DNA of 64,000 nt from positions 63,496,320 through 63,560,319 of the forward strand of contig CM066315.1 in assembly GCA_033807775.1 (NCBI GenBank). The letters are read 5' to 3'. The DNA is from Saussurea involucrata (Eukaryota > Streptophyta > Magnoliopsida > Asterales > Asteraceae). Shown one piece after another: positions 32,985 to 46,570 of this stretch. The notes beneath the pieces were generated by a model. The model ran no database searches and was not told the DNA's origin. It saw only the letters and a program-made list of their open reading frames with translations. A program made the translations under genes and the position numbers. Position 1 is the first letter of the stretch. Every line of letters begins with the position of its first letter.

Positions 32985-35900
32985 CTAGAAATTGAAACAT
33001 TTTTCATCCAAGGCTTTTGTAAATAGATCGGCAAGCTGATACTCAGTTGTAACAAAATACAATTCAACAGCTCCTTTCTCAACATGATCTTTTATGAAAT
33101 GATACCTTATGTCAATGTGTTTGGTTTTAGTGTGCTGGACAGGGTTAGCAGATATGGCAATAACACTCTTACTATCGTAGTAAATGGGGATCTTCTCATA
33201 TTTAAACACATAGTCAATGAGTTGGGTCTTCATCCAAAGGACTTGTGAACAACAGCTCGCCGCGGCAACATATTCTGCTTCCGCGGTTGATGTTGAAACA
33301 CAATTTTACTTTTTAGACGACCAACTCACGAGCTTGTCCCCTAAAAACTGGACGTGCCCAGAAGTGCTCTTTCTATCCAGCATGCTTCCTCCGTGATCCG
33401 CATCTGAATATGTAGTGAGTTCAAAGCCGGTTCCCTTGGGATACCACAATCCTAAGTACGGAGTACCTTTCAAGTATCGAAAGATTCTTTTGACGGCGCC
33501 GAGGTGTGACTCTTTGGGTTTGGCCTGAAATCTAGCACAAAGTCAAGTTGAAAACATTATATCTGGACGACTTGCGGTTAAATACATTAGAGACCCAATC
33601 ATTCCTCTATAGTTCTTTACATCGACATCAATACCGTCGGGATCTGGACCTATCTTAGATCCAGGAGCCATAGGCGTACCGATCGACGTACAGTTTTCCA
33701 TCTTGAATTTCTTCAAGATGTCAAACACATACTTCGACTGGGTGATGAAGATACCAGTAGAGAATTGTTTTACTTGTAATCCGAGAAAGAACTTAATCTC
33801 TCCCATCATACTCATTTGAAACTGAGTCATCCTAATGCCAGAAAACCATGTACAGAGTCCAGGGTTAGTCAACCCAAAAATAATATCGTCAACATAAATC
33901 TGAACTAAAAGAATACCACCTTCCTTGCGCAGAGTAAACAGAGTTGTGTCGATTTTACCTTTCACAAATCCAGCTTTTAGTAGAATGGTTGATAAGACTT
34001 CATACTAGGCATGGGGGGCTTGTTTGAGACTGTAGAGGGCTTTGTCAAGAATGTATACATGATTTGGATAGTCTTTGTCCACAAAGACTTCCGGTTGAGA
34101 TACGTACACTTCCTCCTTTAGGACACCGTTCAAGAATGCGGTCTTCACGTCCATTTGATAGACGGTGAAGTTCTTGAAGGCGGCAAAAGACAGGAACATC
34201 TGAATTGCCTCAATACGAGCAACCGGCGCGTACGTCTCGTCATAATCTATCCCCTCCTGTTGCCTATACCCTTTCGCTACCAATCTAGCCTTGTTTCGCA
34301 CAATTATTCCATCTTCGTCTTTCTTGTTCTTTAGGACCCACTTGGTACCGATAATTGCCTTACCTTTGGGTCACGAAACTAGTCTCCACACCTTTAGAGC
34401 TTCAAACTGATTCAGCTCTTCTTGCATCGTAAACAACCAGTCAGGGTCTTCTAAGGCTTGTTGAACTGTTGAGGGCTTAACTTGACTTAAGAAGAGTGCA
34501 TATAAAACTTCGTTTGCAGATGCAGATCTTTGTCTTCACTGGTTCAGAAACATCACCAATCACCTGATCAATAGGGTGACTGCGTGTCTACTTTGTGGAG
34601 TGTGGATGGAGAGATATAACATCTTCATTGGGGTCTACAAGGGTAGGATCCTTATCGAAGTTCAAATCGATCGTCAGTGTTGGTTCCGGTTGTGAGGCGG
34701 GTTTCTTGTCAGAATTGACAATCGGCACAGCCTCGGGAACTAAATCGGTACATTTGTCAGGATTGTTGTTATTACTCTGATCACTGGCATTCGAAGTTGT
34801 TCCAGATGAAGAAGCACCACTCGTAGACTCACGTTGTCGTGCTTGTGTAGATACCATAGTTGTGTTCCTTGGAGAAGTTGCCGGAGTAGTTGCACCAGTA
34901 TTTGATGAAGTCAGCACCGGCGAAGGACCTGACATAGTAGCTTGCACTGGTGGTGTTTCAACTTGAAGATTGTTATTGACAGATGAATAGGGTTTATCAT
35001 TACCAAAATAGTCATCATTGAAATGTTCAAACGATAAATCAAGTTCGTTAGGATTAGAATTAGAAGTAGAAGCTTGATCCTTGTTTGAAGATCCAGTCAT
35101 CATTGGACGGATTTGTCCAGATGCTAGTATTCCGCAGATCGCGGGTTCTGTATTGTTTTGCACAGAAACCATCTCTTCAGATTCGTCAAACTTGACATTT
35201 ATACTTTCCATCACAGTTCTGGATGACTTGAGGTAGACTCTGTATGCTTTTGATGTGAGTGAGTATCCGATAAAGACGCCCTGAATACCCTTAGGACTGA
35301 ATTTGTTCAAGTTGTCTTTATCAAAAGTAGTGTATTACAGGTTTTCTATTGTTAATCAATTCATATGGAGTCTTGCCAAACCGTCGATGTATAATTGAAC
35401 GGTTTTTTTTTGTAGCATGCCGTCGCAACAACTTCAGCCCACAGAAACAGAGGTAGATCAGCATAAGACAACATCGTTCTGGCCGCTTCAACAAGTGTAC
35501 GGTTTCGTCTTTCAATGACTCCGTTCTGCTGAGGTGTTATGGCCGCAGAATATTGATGAGTTATTCCTAATGACTTAAAGAAGTCATCAAGAGTCTTGTT
35601 TTTAAACTCTGTCCCGTTATCTGATCTGACGGTCTAAACTGATTGTTGACGATTCACTTGAAGTTGTTTGATTAATGAGATGATCAAGTCAGGTGTTTCA
35701 TCTTTTGAGCGTAGAAACTTGACCCATGTGTATCTCGAATAATCATCGACGACAACTAACACGTAACGTTTGGCACTTATACTCTGAGTCTTCATCGGAC
35801 CACAGAGATCCATATGAAGGATTTCCAAAGCTTTGTTTGTGATGGGCTCAGGTTTCGGTGGGTGAGGAGCTTGTTTCATCTTCCCCTTCTCACAAGCGGT

Positions 35901-36380
35901 ACAGAAATTGTCTTTCTCAAATTTCAGAACTGAATATAACAGAAGTTGAGATGAGATAGTCGTCTATGCCACAACCAAATTTTCTCCAAAGACGCTTTCG
36001 ACATAAGACATACGTCGTTCTTAGGCTTGAGCGTTGATAACTCAATAGTGTACATATTGGACTTCCTCGAACCAACTAGAAGCTCATCTCCTCCGTCGGT
36101 TAGAACTGCACAACCGGTCTTCTTGAAATGGACTTCTAGGTCTTTATCACAAATTGACCTATACTAAACAAATTATGTCCTAAGCCCTCGACGTAATTGA
36201 CTTTAGTAATCCTCACATTATATTTGACAATATCTCCGTAACCCAAAATTGGAGAATATTGATCATTTCCAAACTTAACTCTACCACAATCCTTTTCCAC
36301 AAAATTAACGAGCAGCTCCTTTCTTCCAGTCATGTGCTTTGAGCAGCCTGAATCTAAGTACTATACATGACTGGGCTACA
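32985..36380 (-). pseudogene. pol of element C: protease, integrase, RT, RNase H
   Basis: From right to left: protease with LDSGCSKHMTG near 36340, where the codon before YLDSG is a stop in place of Trp. Then integrase with LHMDLCGPM near 35800, SDNGTEF near 35620 and PQQNGVIERRNRTL near 35510. The C-terminal integrase part is at 35310-34588 (GVFIGYSLTSKAYRVY) and is followed by a Ser/Thr-rich linker. RT has ARLVAKGYRQQEGIDYDETYAPVARIEA cut into pieces and an intact YVDD at 33885-33896. RNase H ends at 32985 with the motif HTKTKHIDIRYHFIKD. Stops or frameshifts lie near 36360, 35633, 35410 (an A9 run), 35311, 34380, 34005 and 33540. Non-functional. Confidence 0.88.
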
Positions 36381-36389
36381 AAATGGAAA

Positions 36390-39300
36390 TTAGATGGTTT
36401 TAGGTACCCATTTCCAAATGGGTCCTTTCTGATTAGTAGGTTTGGACTTGACATTATGTTTTCTATAACCGGTGTTGAAATAATCATTTGAATAAAACCA
36501 ACGGTTATAGTCAGATTTGAAGATAAAATCATCCACACCACAATAAGAACAACAAAGTTGATCACGTGCTAAATTAATCAGTTGTTGCATTGAATAAACC
36601 TTGTAAGGAATAACAAGTTTTTGTCTATTATCAACAGCATGATCACTAACATTTGAAACAAAATTGTTTTTCTTGGAATTTAAAACAATGTGGGATGATT
36701 TGATTTGGGCCACATCCTGTGTGGACGCCTTTATTCTCCACTCGATACGCGAATTGTTTCTCAAATAACAATCTGAAATACCTGAAAGATAGGAGTTATA
36801 AGCATTGGAAGTCTGAGCTTGAAAAGAATTATTTTGATTCTTTCTTTTTGTTTTTCTTTTCTTCTTCTGTAATGATTGTTTCGATTTAGATTTCGAATAA
36901 TAATCATTTATAGAAGATTTTTCAACAGGTTTTTAAGATTCACCCTTAAAGAAATTCTTCTTAGGTGCTGCTTCTTTGATTATAAAATCTGTGTGATCTG
37001 GAAGCTTTGCGTGAAAGTCAAATTGAACCGCAGTTTCTTGTGGTTGTTTATTTGTCCCATCACAAATAATTTGGATATCACAATCAGACTGACTATCCAA
37101 TGAAGTGTGAAAAATACCATAATACTTCGGATAAAGAAATTTATTTTGTTCTTTTTCAAAAGCTTTTTCTTCATCTATATACAAATGCACCTCAGGAGTA
37201 TCTTTAACAATTTGACTTTCCAAATCCCAAGATTCAGAATCATCTTGGTCATCAATTGTCAAACTCCTAAACACAGTATTTCCCATGAAAGCTTTGCATG
37301 AGGAAACATCTGAATCTGAAGAATGCTTTTCTTTTGGAACTTTTTCTTCAGATATTTCCTCAAGTTTTGTTTTCATTTCTTTTAAACTTTCCAAAAACAC
37401 TGTGATCATAACTTCCTTTTCGATCTCAAAAGCAAGTTTCTCGTCATTTCTGACTTCTTGAATAGTACTTTTGATCTTGCTTTCGAGGTCCATGAGTTTT
37501 TGTTCAAGAACCATTGGTGGAAAATACCTTTTACCTTCAAAAATTGGTTTTTCAGTAGTATCCTTTTGAGTATTTTCCATTTCCTCTGGTTCTTTAACAA
37601 CATAACTCTCAAAATAATCATTTGGCAAGGTTCTTTCGTTATCTAATGACTTCGCATTATCAGGACCATACCAAAAAGGAAGTTGCATCTTAACAGTGGT
37701 TTTTCTTTTTATTTCTTCCCCAGCCTCATAGTCTTCACCATCCATTTTAAGCCATTTGATTTGATAGCTAGGATGTGATGCAAGCATAAACCAATCAAAT
37801 TCATATAAAGTGGGGGATTTTATTAAGGCATTCGTTAGGTATTGTGGATTGTCATACCCTATACCACACTTAGAATTGAAATACCTGAGCTTGCTTGGCT
37901 TATTCATGTGAATTGTTTGTTCAGTTTGACCTGCTTTGTACAGTTTATCTTCCAGACCTTTGACATTTTCACTCAGCTCATTATTCCTATCTTTATAAGC
38001 GTGTAAAAGGTTTTCAAACTCGTTATTCTTTGCTTCCGAACTCGCTAATAGTTCTGATAAATCAGTTATTATACTTTGAAAATACGCATGACCAATATCG
38101 AACTCAGTCTTTTTCTTTTCTAATTCTTTAATTTGACTGTCTTGTTCTATTCGTCTTTCCTTTTGAGTGGAAATAATTTCATCTGCTCTTTTCTGGTCAT
38201 CGGTTAGTTCTTCTAACTTCTTTGTTAAATATGCTTGTTGAGTAAAAAATTGATTATAGAGATCGGAATGTACCTCATTTGAAGTAGACTCTGACCCTTC
38301 ATCATCGGTGTTTTTGGTCATGAAGCACATCTTGGTCTGAGCCGTTGTCTCATCATCTGCTTCATTATCAGTCTGATCAAGCCAGTATTCCTCTTCGACC
38401 AACAAAGCTATCCCCGATTCCTTCTCTTCAGCAAGCATCAACTTGTTCTTATAATAACTGGAATCCCTGACTTTCGGCTTCCAACATTCCTTGGAGAAGT
38501 GACCAGTCTTCCCACAGTTGTAGCACTTCGGTGCTTCATCCTTTTTCTCAAATACCTTCTTCTCATCCGTCCTCTTATCATATCTCTTATAGCCAGCCTT
38601 CTTGTCATCAAACTTCTTGTTCGATTCAACATGTGCTTTGTGCTCGAAGTTCTTAGAGCCAGACGCATATCTTTGACTGTTAGAACTGGGGCTTTTCTCA
38701 AACTGTCTTTGAAAAGATCTAGTAAGGAGTATCATAGCTTGCTTCAGACTTTCAGTTTCATCCATCCCATCAGCATCATACTGTTCATCATTCGACTGAT
38801 TACCCACATTCTTTGAGTATTTCTTAATGGTTTTGTTAGACATTAAAGCAAGTGGATCTAAGTCTTCTTCCTTAACCTCTCTTTTCTCTTCCTTCTTCTC
38901 TTTCTTCTTTTTCTTAACTCTCTTTTCATCAGCATCTTCCTTATCCTGTTTCAAGGTTTCATACATCTCTTGTAGAGGCAAATTAGCTAACTTAGCATTC
39001 TGTTTCATTCGGTGAGCATACTTCTTCCATTCCGGTTGAAGAACACTCGTGAATTTCACATTGTGCTTGATTATTGACTTGTCTATCTTGTACCTATTCA
39101 GCTCATTCAAAATAGTAGTGAAACGGTCATACGCAGAATCAAGTGCATCCCCTTCCTTTTGTTTAAAGTTTCCATACAAGTTGATGGCATTGGAGATTCT
39201 CATCTGGTTCTCCAGTTCAGATCCTTGATACAGCTTAATCAACTCATCAAACATAGCCTTCCCAAAATAGTTTTTGCTATCTACCGTTTGATAAATATTG

Positions 39301-39470
39301 TTGGTCAAGGCTTGAATAACTAGGGACTTTGCCATTTTGTCTCCATACTGCTTTTTCTTTTGTTCAACGTCATAATGTAAGGGTATAACGTCAACCCATT
39401 CTGGAATTGGATCACCATCAGTAGCGATTCCTCTTCTTCTTTGTAACCCCATAGGACCATTCTCAAGTGA
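36390..39470 (-). pseudogene. gag of element C, main part
   Basis: A very large gag on the minus strand, cut by element F at 39471. The UBN2-like core is at the start (LYGNFKQKEGDALDSAYDRF). A charged Lys/Glu linker and one CX2CX4HX4C knuckle (CYNCGKTGHFSKEC, near 38500) follow. Next is a long region with heptad-like helices (TKKLEELTDDQKRADEII; KDRNNELSENVKGLEDKL), probably coiled coil. The frame is open for 839 codons to TAA at 36933-36935 and continues in phase to 36390. The long C-terminal extension is typical of Sirevirus gag. The first 45 codons are at 50052-50186. Confidence 0.85.
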
Positions 39471-39475
39471 ATTAG

Positions 39476-40123
39476 TGTTGGGAACTGAAGATTTGCTAAG
39501 TATCGTTAGTGCTGCCAGAACAATGTTAGTACTGCCAGAACAACGTTAGTGCTGCCAGAACAACGTTAGTACTGCCAGAACAACAATACTACTGCCAGAA
39601 CACCAATACTACTACCAGAGAAAAGTTAGTACTGCAAGTAAAAGTTAATGCTGCTGGAACAATGTTAGTACTGCTTATGCATAACGATGTTAATACTGCT
39701 TGTGATCATAATTTTGGAATGCGAGAAGGTTGGAGATAAAGATGGAATGACTGAAGATAAGCATGAAAGAATATTCTGAAGATCAATTTTGTTTTGATAG
39801 TTATCTTGTAATTATTCAGTATAAATAGTTTTTGATAGATAGCTATTCGGTACGAGAGATTTCAGAATTCGTTTTTGTTTTTAGAGAGAATTAACCTCAA
39901 GGTTTAAAACCCTATTTCTAGAGAAGTAGAAGTCGTCTTGTTGAGCCTGTTTAACAAGATTGAGGTTTGGTTGTAATCTTGTGAGTTGAAGTATTGAATA
40001 CAAACAGATTGTGTTTTCTGATTAGTTGTTCATCGAGTGTGTTTGAATTAAAGTTCTATTCCGCAAGATTCTTTAATTCTGATTTCTAAGTATAGTTATT
40101 CTTGTTTGGAATCGATCCTGACA
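39476..40123 (+). repeat. 5' LTR of element F
   Basis: Starts TGTTGGGAAC and ends CCTGACA. Between 39505 and 39702 there are about ten 20-bp units based on GTTAGTACTGCCAGAACAA. Downstream are TATAAATAG near 39829 and a leader-like stretch. The array is close to the 5' end (U3), upstream of the promoter box. Confidence 0.96.
39505..39702 (+). repeat. element F motif array in the 5' LTR
   Basis: About ten tandem units of 19-25 bp with core GTTAGTACTGC or GTTAATACTGC and, in the first units, CCAGAACAA. An identical array is in the 3' LTR at 49433-49630. The core contains the palindrome AGTACT. Confidence 0.93.
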
Positions 40124-40125
40124 AG

Positions 40126-40137
40126 TGGTATCAGAGC
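40126..40137 (+). other. primer binding site of element F
   Basis: TGGTATCAGAGC, a perfect initiator Met-tRNA match, two bases after the end of the 5' LTR. Confidence 0.96.
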
Positions 40138-40164
40138 AAGGTTTCTTAGAAATCTACAATCATT

Positions 40165-42747
40165 ATGGACAACACAGTTGAATCAAACAGTACTCTTGTT
40201 TCAAAGGTTCCCATGCTCAGGCCTAATGAGTTTGACATGTGGAAAATTAGAATCAAGCAGTATATTTTGCTTACTGATTATTCCATCTAGGATATTATAG
40301 AGAATGGTCCATGTGCTGAAGGAAAAGTTGGACCAGATGGCAAACGACCCCCTCCAAAGACTGATGCAGAAAGAAAGGTTAGACAAACAGAGATGAAAGC
40401 CTTAAGCACTCTGCTTTTGGCTATTCCCAATGAGTATCAGCACCAATTTCATCACTGCACTGATGCTCAGATCTTATGGAATGCATTGGAAAAGAGATTC
40501 ACTGGTACCAAGAGCACCAAGAGGAACCAGAAGGCAATTCTTAAGCAACAATATGAAAATTTTACTTCTATAAAGAATGAGTCTATGACTCAAACTTTTG
40601 ATAGATTTAATAAGTTGATTGGAGAATTGGCTACAGTTGGAGTTCATATGGAGGCTGATGATGTAAACAGGAAGTTTCTAAGATCATTAGGTGAGGAATG
40701 GACAATGTATACTGTGTCTTTCAGACAGAATGACCAGTTAGAAGATAAAGAGCTTGATGATATTTACAATGATCTTAGGGTATTTGAAGCAGAGGTTGAA
40801 GCCAAGAAGAAGCCCTCAGGATATGTGTATAATGTTGCACTCCTATCAGCATCAACTGATTCTACTGCTAACCCTGAATCAGTTAGTACTGCTGGTGGAG
40901 TCAATCAAGAGAAGGCCAATGATTCTGTACTAGAAGCTTTCTTTTCTAGTCATGTTAACTCCTCATTGATTAATGATGACTTAGAACAGATTAATGCTGA
41001 TGATCTTGAGGAGATGGATATCAAGTGGCAGATGGCTATGCTTTCTATGAGGGTGAAGAAGTTTATAAAGAGGACTGGGAGAAACAACTTTTCCCAAAGA
41101 AGAGAAGATGGTGCTGGGTTTGACAAGTCTAAGGTGGAATGCTACAAGTGTCATAAGATAGGACACTTTGCCAGAGAATGCAGAGGAGGAGTATCTCAAA
41201 ACAACCATCAACAAGCTCAGACTGGAAGCTTCAACCAGAACAGAAACTCTGTTCAAGCCCTTGTTTCTCAACAAGGAATGGGATTTGATTGGAGTGATCA
41301 AGCAGAAGAGGCAATTCAGAATCATGCACTCATGGCAGAAGTCTCAGATCTTCCTACTGAGGTAAAATCTAATCTTTGTTCTCAAGCTTGTATAGACACT
41401 GTGAAAAGGTATAGAGATCACAACCAGGGAATGTATGATGACCTTAAGAGATTTGAAAAGGATAGAAGAGATTATGTAGTGATTGTTGAGAGGTTTGAAG
41501 AACAAATTAAGGCTTTTCAAGCCAATGAACTTCAACACTCATATGATACAAACTACTGGAAGTGGGAAAAGAATGGTCTGGAGTTCCAACTGAAAGAGTC
41601 TAGGGAGGAATGTGAGAAATTAAAAGGAGAACTTGAGAAAGTAAAACTTGATGTTGAAAAGTTTTCATGTGCTTCTAAAGTCATGGACACCATAATAAAT
41701 GCTCAAATCCACAGTAAGATGAAACCCGGCATAGGGTACAATGCCACACCCCCACCCTACAACAACACATACATCCCTCCTAGGTCAGACCTGTTAGAAA
41801 CCATGGATAGGAAGGATTTACCTGAAGGAGCTACTAAAGTAGATCTATTAGATGAAGTTGTTGTTGAGGATAAAACTGAAAATGAATAGTCTAAGAAAAG
41901 GAACAAGAATGTCAGTGGTGAGATCCCCTTAGAGAATTACATCAAGACTAATGAGGAAGGTGGAAGTCCCTGGGATAAGAACAATGAGATGAAAAGATCT
42001 GAAAAAGGAAAGGGAGTTCATTATACACAGACCACTGTTGTGAATTCTAATACTTGTGAACATTGTTCTTGCAAAAATTCTCAAAAGAATGAGCCCCAAA
42101 AACATGATAAAAAGAGGGGAAATCAAAGAAACTGGAATAATCAGTGGGCTCAAAAACAAGGAGTTGATCTGCAAAGGATTAACAGACCAAAACCTTGTTT
42201 TATCTGTGGCAAACTGAATCACCTTGCCAAACACTGTTATTTCAATCCTATTAACCAAAGGATAAATTTTCAAAGAACTTTTCAAAAATCAAATGGTTAT
42301 AGGAAGCCTGTAAGGAACCATGTGGCTAAGAAACAGGCTAAATCCAAAAGCCACATGAGGAAAAAGACTGAAAAAGAATGTGTCACAATGTGGGTTCCTA
42401 AAAGCACTAGTGTTAGTACTGCTGCCTCTGATAGTACTGCTGCCTCAGATAGTACTGCTGCTAGCAGTATTAACACTGTTAGTACTTCTGCTAGCAGTAT
42501 TAACACTGTTAGTACTTCTTCTAGAAGCAACACTGCTGCTAGCAGTGTTAGTACTGCTAACACTGTTTGTACCTCTTCTAAAGATAATACTGCTTCTAGT
42601 GTTTGTGCTGCTAGACCAATCATTTTGACAAAGTACTCCAGTACTGAAGTTCTTCAGGTAGAAAAACTTATCCAAACTGAATGTAAGTACTTTGATGAGC
42701 AAGGGAGACCCAAGACAACTTTGGCTTGGGTTCCCAATAAAAACTAA
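40165..42747 (+). pseudogene. gag of element F, with two CCHC regions and motif-encoded Ser/Thr/Ala tract
   Basis: Starts MDNTVESNSTLVSK at 40165. An in-frame TAG at 40288-40290 sits where Trp is expected. The frame is then open to another TAG at 41887-41889, and past it to TAA at 42745. The UBN2 core (ALSTLLLAIPNEYQHQF) is followed by zinc knuckle CYKCHKIGHFAREC near 41141, a coiled-coil-like stretch, and a second knuckle CFICGKLNHLAKHC near 42196. Codons at 42405-42610 form a Ser/Thr/Ala tract (repeated STAASDS and SSINTVSTS) whose DNA is the same GTTAGTACTGC motif as in the LTR. pol lies in a different frame. If the 41887 stop is the natural gag end, the second part is a separate unit. Confidence 0.85.
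42405..42610 (+). repeat. element F motif inside gag coding sequence
   Basis: GTTAGTACTGCTGCC, GATAGTACTGCTGCC and AGTATTAACACTGTTAGTAC recur here in frame. CTGCTAGCAG, a perfect palindrome, occurs several times. AGT-ACT-GCT reads Ser-Thr-Ala, so the LTR motif is translated as low-complexity protein. Confidence 0.85.
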
Positions 42748-42761
42748 TTGATTTATCTTAT

Positions 42762-45700
42762 GTGCAGGGCAACCAACAGCTCAAGGGGAAGAGCATCCGG
42801 CATGTTGATAGTGGTTGCTCCAGGCACATGACAGGTAACATGGCCTGCCTCAAGAATTTCAAAAGAATTGATGGAGGACATGTTGCTTTTGGGAATAATC
42901 CTACAGGAGGTAAGATAAGTGGTAAAGGTGATGTATCAAAAGGTAAGATGACATTTGAGGATGTTTACTATGTTGAGCAATTGAGATACAACCTGTTAAG
43001 TGTATCACAGGTCTGTGACAAGAAACATAGTATATTATTTACTGATTCTGAATGCATTATTCTTGCTCCTGGATTCAAAGTAGTTGATGAAAACATGATA
43101 CTATTGAGAACCCCTAGAAAGGATAATGTGTACTGTTTAGATTTAGAAAGTGTTTCATCTGATTCATCCCTAAACTGTTTGGTTTCAAAAGCTTCAATGG
43201 ATGAATCATCACTTTGGCACAGAAGGATGTGTCACATGAATTTTAAAACAATGAATAAACTTGTTAAACATAATCTTGTTAGGGGTTTACCATCAAAAGT
43301 TTATTCATGTGATGATCATTGTGTTGCTTGTCTCAAAGGCAAACAACACAAAACTTCTCATAAGTCCAAAGAGATAAACACTATCTCAAATCCTCTTCAG
43401 TTGTTGCATATGGATCTGTTTGGCCCTACAAATGTCATGAGCATTGGCAAGAAGTCATACTGTTTAGTTATTATTGATGATTACTCTAGATTTACTTGGG
43501 TATATTTTCTGAGAACTAAAGATGAGACAAGTGGACTGATCAAATCTTTTATTCTTAGAATTGAAAACCAATCAAATCAAAAAGTGAAAGTCATTAGATC
43601 AGATAATGGGACTGAATTTAAAAACCTTGATCTAAACACCTTTTGTGAAGAAAAAGGAATTGAGAGACAATACAGTGCTCCTAGGACTCCACAACAGAAT
43701 GGTGTTGCTGAGAGAAGGAATAGGACACTGATTGAGGCTGCTAGATCTCTGTTAGCTGATTCAAAATTACCCACTACTTTTTGGGCAGAAGCAGTTAATA
43801 CTGCTTGTTATGTCCAAAACAGAGTTTTAGTAATAAAGTCTAAAAACAAGACACCTTATGAGCTTTTTCAGAAAAAGAAACCATTTATTGGATTTTTCAA
43901 ACCATTTGGGTGTCCTTGTACAATTCTCAATACCAAATCTCACTTAGGTAAGTTTGATAGCAAAGCAGATGATGGTTTTCTTGTTGGTTACTCATCTCAG
44001 AGTAAGGCTTACAGAGTGTTTAATACCTCTTCTAGAATAATTGAAGAAAGTGACAATGTCAAATGCAATGAGAACACACCAAATCCCATTGGTTCAGGTC
44101 CTGATTGGCTATTTGACATTGATTCACTCACTAATTCTTTGGGTATCAGTAGTGATGTAAATGCAGGACAAAGGGATGCACCACCATCAGTTCACAAAAT
44201 TCAGTCTGTGATATTTCCACTCCCTACCATTGATCCTGTTGACTTATGTGAAAAAGAAAAGGAAGCTGAACCCATTCAGAATGAAGAAGAGAGAAGAATA
44301 GAGGAAAATCAGCCTTCAAGTCCAAATTCCAGAGAGTCTGAAGTGACTGAAGAAGCTGAAGAAAATCCAGACTTAAATGAGTCGAATCTGGATGTGAACT
44401 TACAAGAGGAATCTGGTCATCCATCAAGAACTCAGAAAAATCATCCTCCTGAGTTGGTAATTGGAGACATTGCTTCTCCCATGATGACTAGGAATCAAAG
44501 CAGACTTCAAGAGCTACAAGATCAGCAAAATACAGTTAATACTGTACTCACTTGCTTTCTATCCCAAATTGAGCCCAAAAAGGCTTATGATGCTATGAAA
44601 GATCCAAGTTGGATAGAAGCAATGCAAGAGGAGCTGCTACAGTTCAAGTTACAGAATGTTTGGAACTTGGTGGACCTTCCAAAAGGTCATAGGGCAATTG
44701 GCACCAAGTGGATTTTCAGAAATAAGAAGGATGAGAGAGGAATTGTGATCAAGAACAAAGCCAGACTGGTTGCACAAGGGTATACTCAGGAAGAAGGTAT
44801 AGACTATGAGGAAGTCTTTGCTCCAGTTGCAAGGATTGAGGCAATTAGGTTGTTTCTAGCCTATGCCTCATATATAAAGTTCAAGGTCTACCAGATGGAT
44901 GTAAAAAGTGCTTTTCTATATGGGACTATAGATGAAGAAGTGTATGTCTGTCAACCCCCTGGATTTGAGAATCCATTATATCCTGACAGAGTGTACAAGT
45001 TAAAGAAGGCACTTTATGGTCTACATCAAGCCCCAAGAGCATGGTATGACACCCTGTCTACCTATCTCTTGGAAAATGAATTTGAAAGAGGAATCATTGA
45101 TAAGACCTTATTCATTAAAAGGAAAAAGAAGGACACCCTACTTGTTCAGATCTATGTGGATGACATCATCTTTGGATCCACAAATGATCACATGTGTAAA
45201 GACTTTGAGGAGTTAATGCACAAGAGATTCAAGATGAGTTCCATGGGTGAACTTACTTTCTTCCTTGGGCTTCAGGTGAAACAGAAGAAGGATGGGATTT
45301 TCATATGCCAATCCAAATATGTGAAAGACATCCTGGATAAGTTTGGATTATCAGACTCAAAGCCAGCAAGCACACCAATGGAGACACACAAACAGATCAA
45401 TGCTGATCTAGAGGGGGAGGATGTGGATGTCCATCATTACAGATCAATGATTGGATCACTCATGTATCTCACAGCCTCTAGACCAGATATTATGTTTCCA
45501 GTATGTGTATGTGCCAGATTTCAAGTTACTCCAAAGCAATCACATCTTCATGCAGTCAAGAGGATATTTAGATACCTAAGAGGGCAACCTAGATTAGGTC
45601 TCTGGTATCCTTATGAATCATCCTTTGATCTACTTGCATACTCAGATAGTGACTTGGGTGGAGCTAACATGGATAGGAAGTCTACTTCAGGTGGATGTCA

Positions 45701-46097
45701 GTTTTTGGGTGCAAGACTAGTATCCTGGCAGTGTAAGAAACAAACCACAGTGTCCTTATCTACAACAGAAGCTTAGTATATAGCTGTTGCAAGCTGCTGC
45801 TCTCAGGTTCTATGGATACAGAATCAGATGTTGGACTATGGGGTAACATTTCTTCACACTCCAATCTTCTTTGACAACAACAGTGCTATTAGCATTGTTA
45901 ACAATCCAGTCAAACACTCAAAAACAAAGCACATAGAGATCAGGTATCACTTTATTCGCGATTGTAATGAAAAGAAACTAATTCAAGTTGCTAAAGTTCA
46001 TACCAATGACTAGTTTGCTGATCTATTCACAAAAGCTTTTGATGTGGGTAGATTCACCTTCTTGGTAACAAGTGTGGGCATGATCAACCTTGAATAA
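42762..46097 (+). pseudogene. pol of element F: protease, integrase, RT, RNase H
   Basis: A 1004-codon open frame from 42762 with protease DSGCSRHMTG, integrase zinc motif (LWHRRMCHMNF, then CVACLKGKQH), core (LLHMDLFGPT, SDNGTEF, PQQNGVAERRNRTL), RT with intact YVDD at 45153-45164 and SLMYLTASRPDIMF. RNase H starts with YSDSDLGG. Two in-frame TAG codons, at 45774-45776 (Glu expected) and 46011-46013 (Gln expected in TNDQFADLFTKAF), precede the final TAA at 46095. Apart from these the polymerase looks complete. The start is in a different frame from gag. The sequence just before GGCAACC at 42769 (TTATCTTATGTGCAG) looks like a 3' splice site. Confidence 0.93.
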
Positions 46098-46197
46098 AGT
46101 CATGATTTTCAGTTTTTATACCTGTATTTCCTTCTATATTTGGTACTACTAACTCTTTTTCTCAGGATCTTCTGTATGTCTCAGATTGACAAGTGCT

Positions 46198-46415
46198 GAA
46201 AAGTGCAAGCATAGTTACTACTGCCAGTGGATAGTTACTACTGCTAGTGCATAGTTACTACTGCCAGTGGATAGTTACTACTGCTAGTGCATAGTTACTA
46301 CTGCCAGTGGATAGTTACTACTGCTAGTGCATAGTTACTACTGCCAGTGGATAGTTACTACTGCTAGTACATAGTTAATACTGCTTCGTACTTAATACTG
46401 CATGTGTCGTTAATA
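46198..46415 (+). repeat. element F motif array before the extra ORF
   Basis: Eight 20-bp units alternate between ATAGTTACTACTGCCAGTGG and ATAGTTACTACTGCTAGTGC, followed by looser GTTAATACTGC copies. The period (20 bp) and core match the LTR array. The position, between pol and the extra ORF, is the same as that of the hairpin array in element C. Confidence 0.93.
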
Positions 46416-46570
46416 CTGCTTTAAAAGAAAAATTAGGGCTACTACTGCTATAAATACCTCTTTCAGCCCGCCAAAGTTCATAACGTCTCTTTGAATTCTA
46501 TTCATCTCTCTCTCTTTCTAACTATTCTCTCCCAAGAATCTCTGTTTTCTGTCAAGAATCCTCAGGTACA

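Noticed and set aside
40126..40137. tRNA gene at TGGTATCAGAGC sites
   Set aside because: These are 12-base primer sites complementary to a tRNA end, each next to an LTR; no tRNA fold is present.
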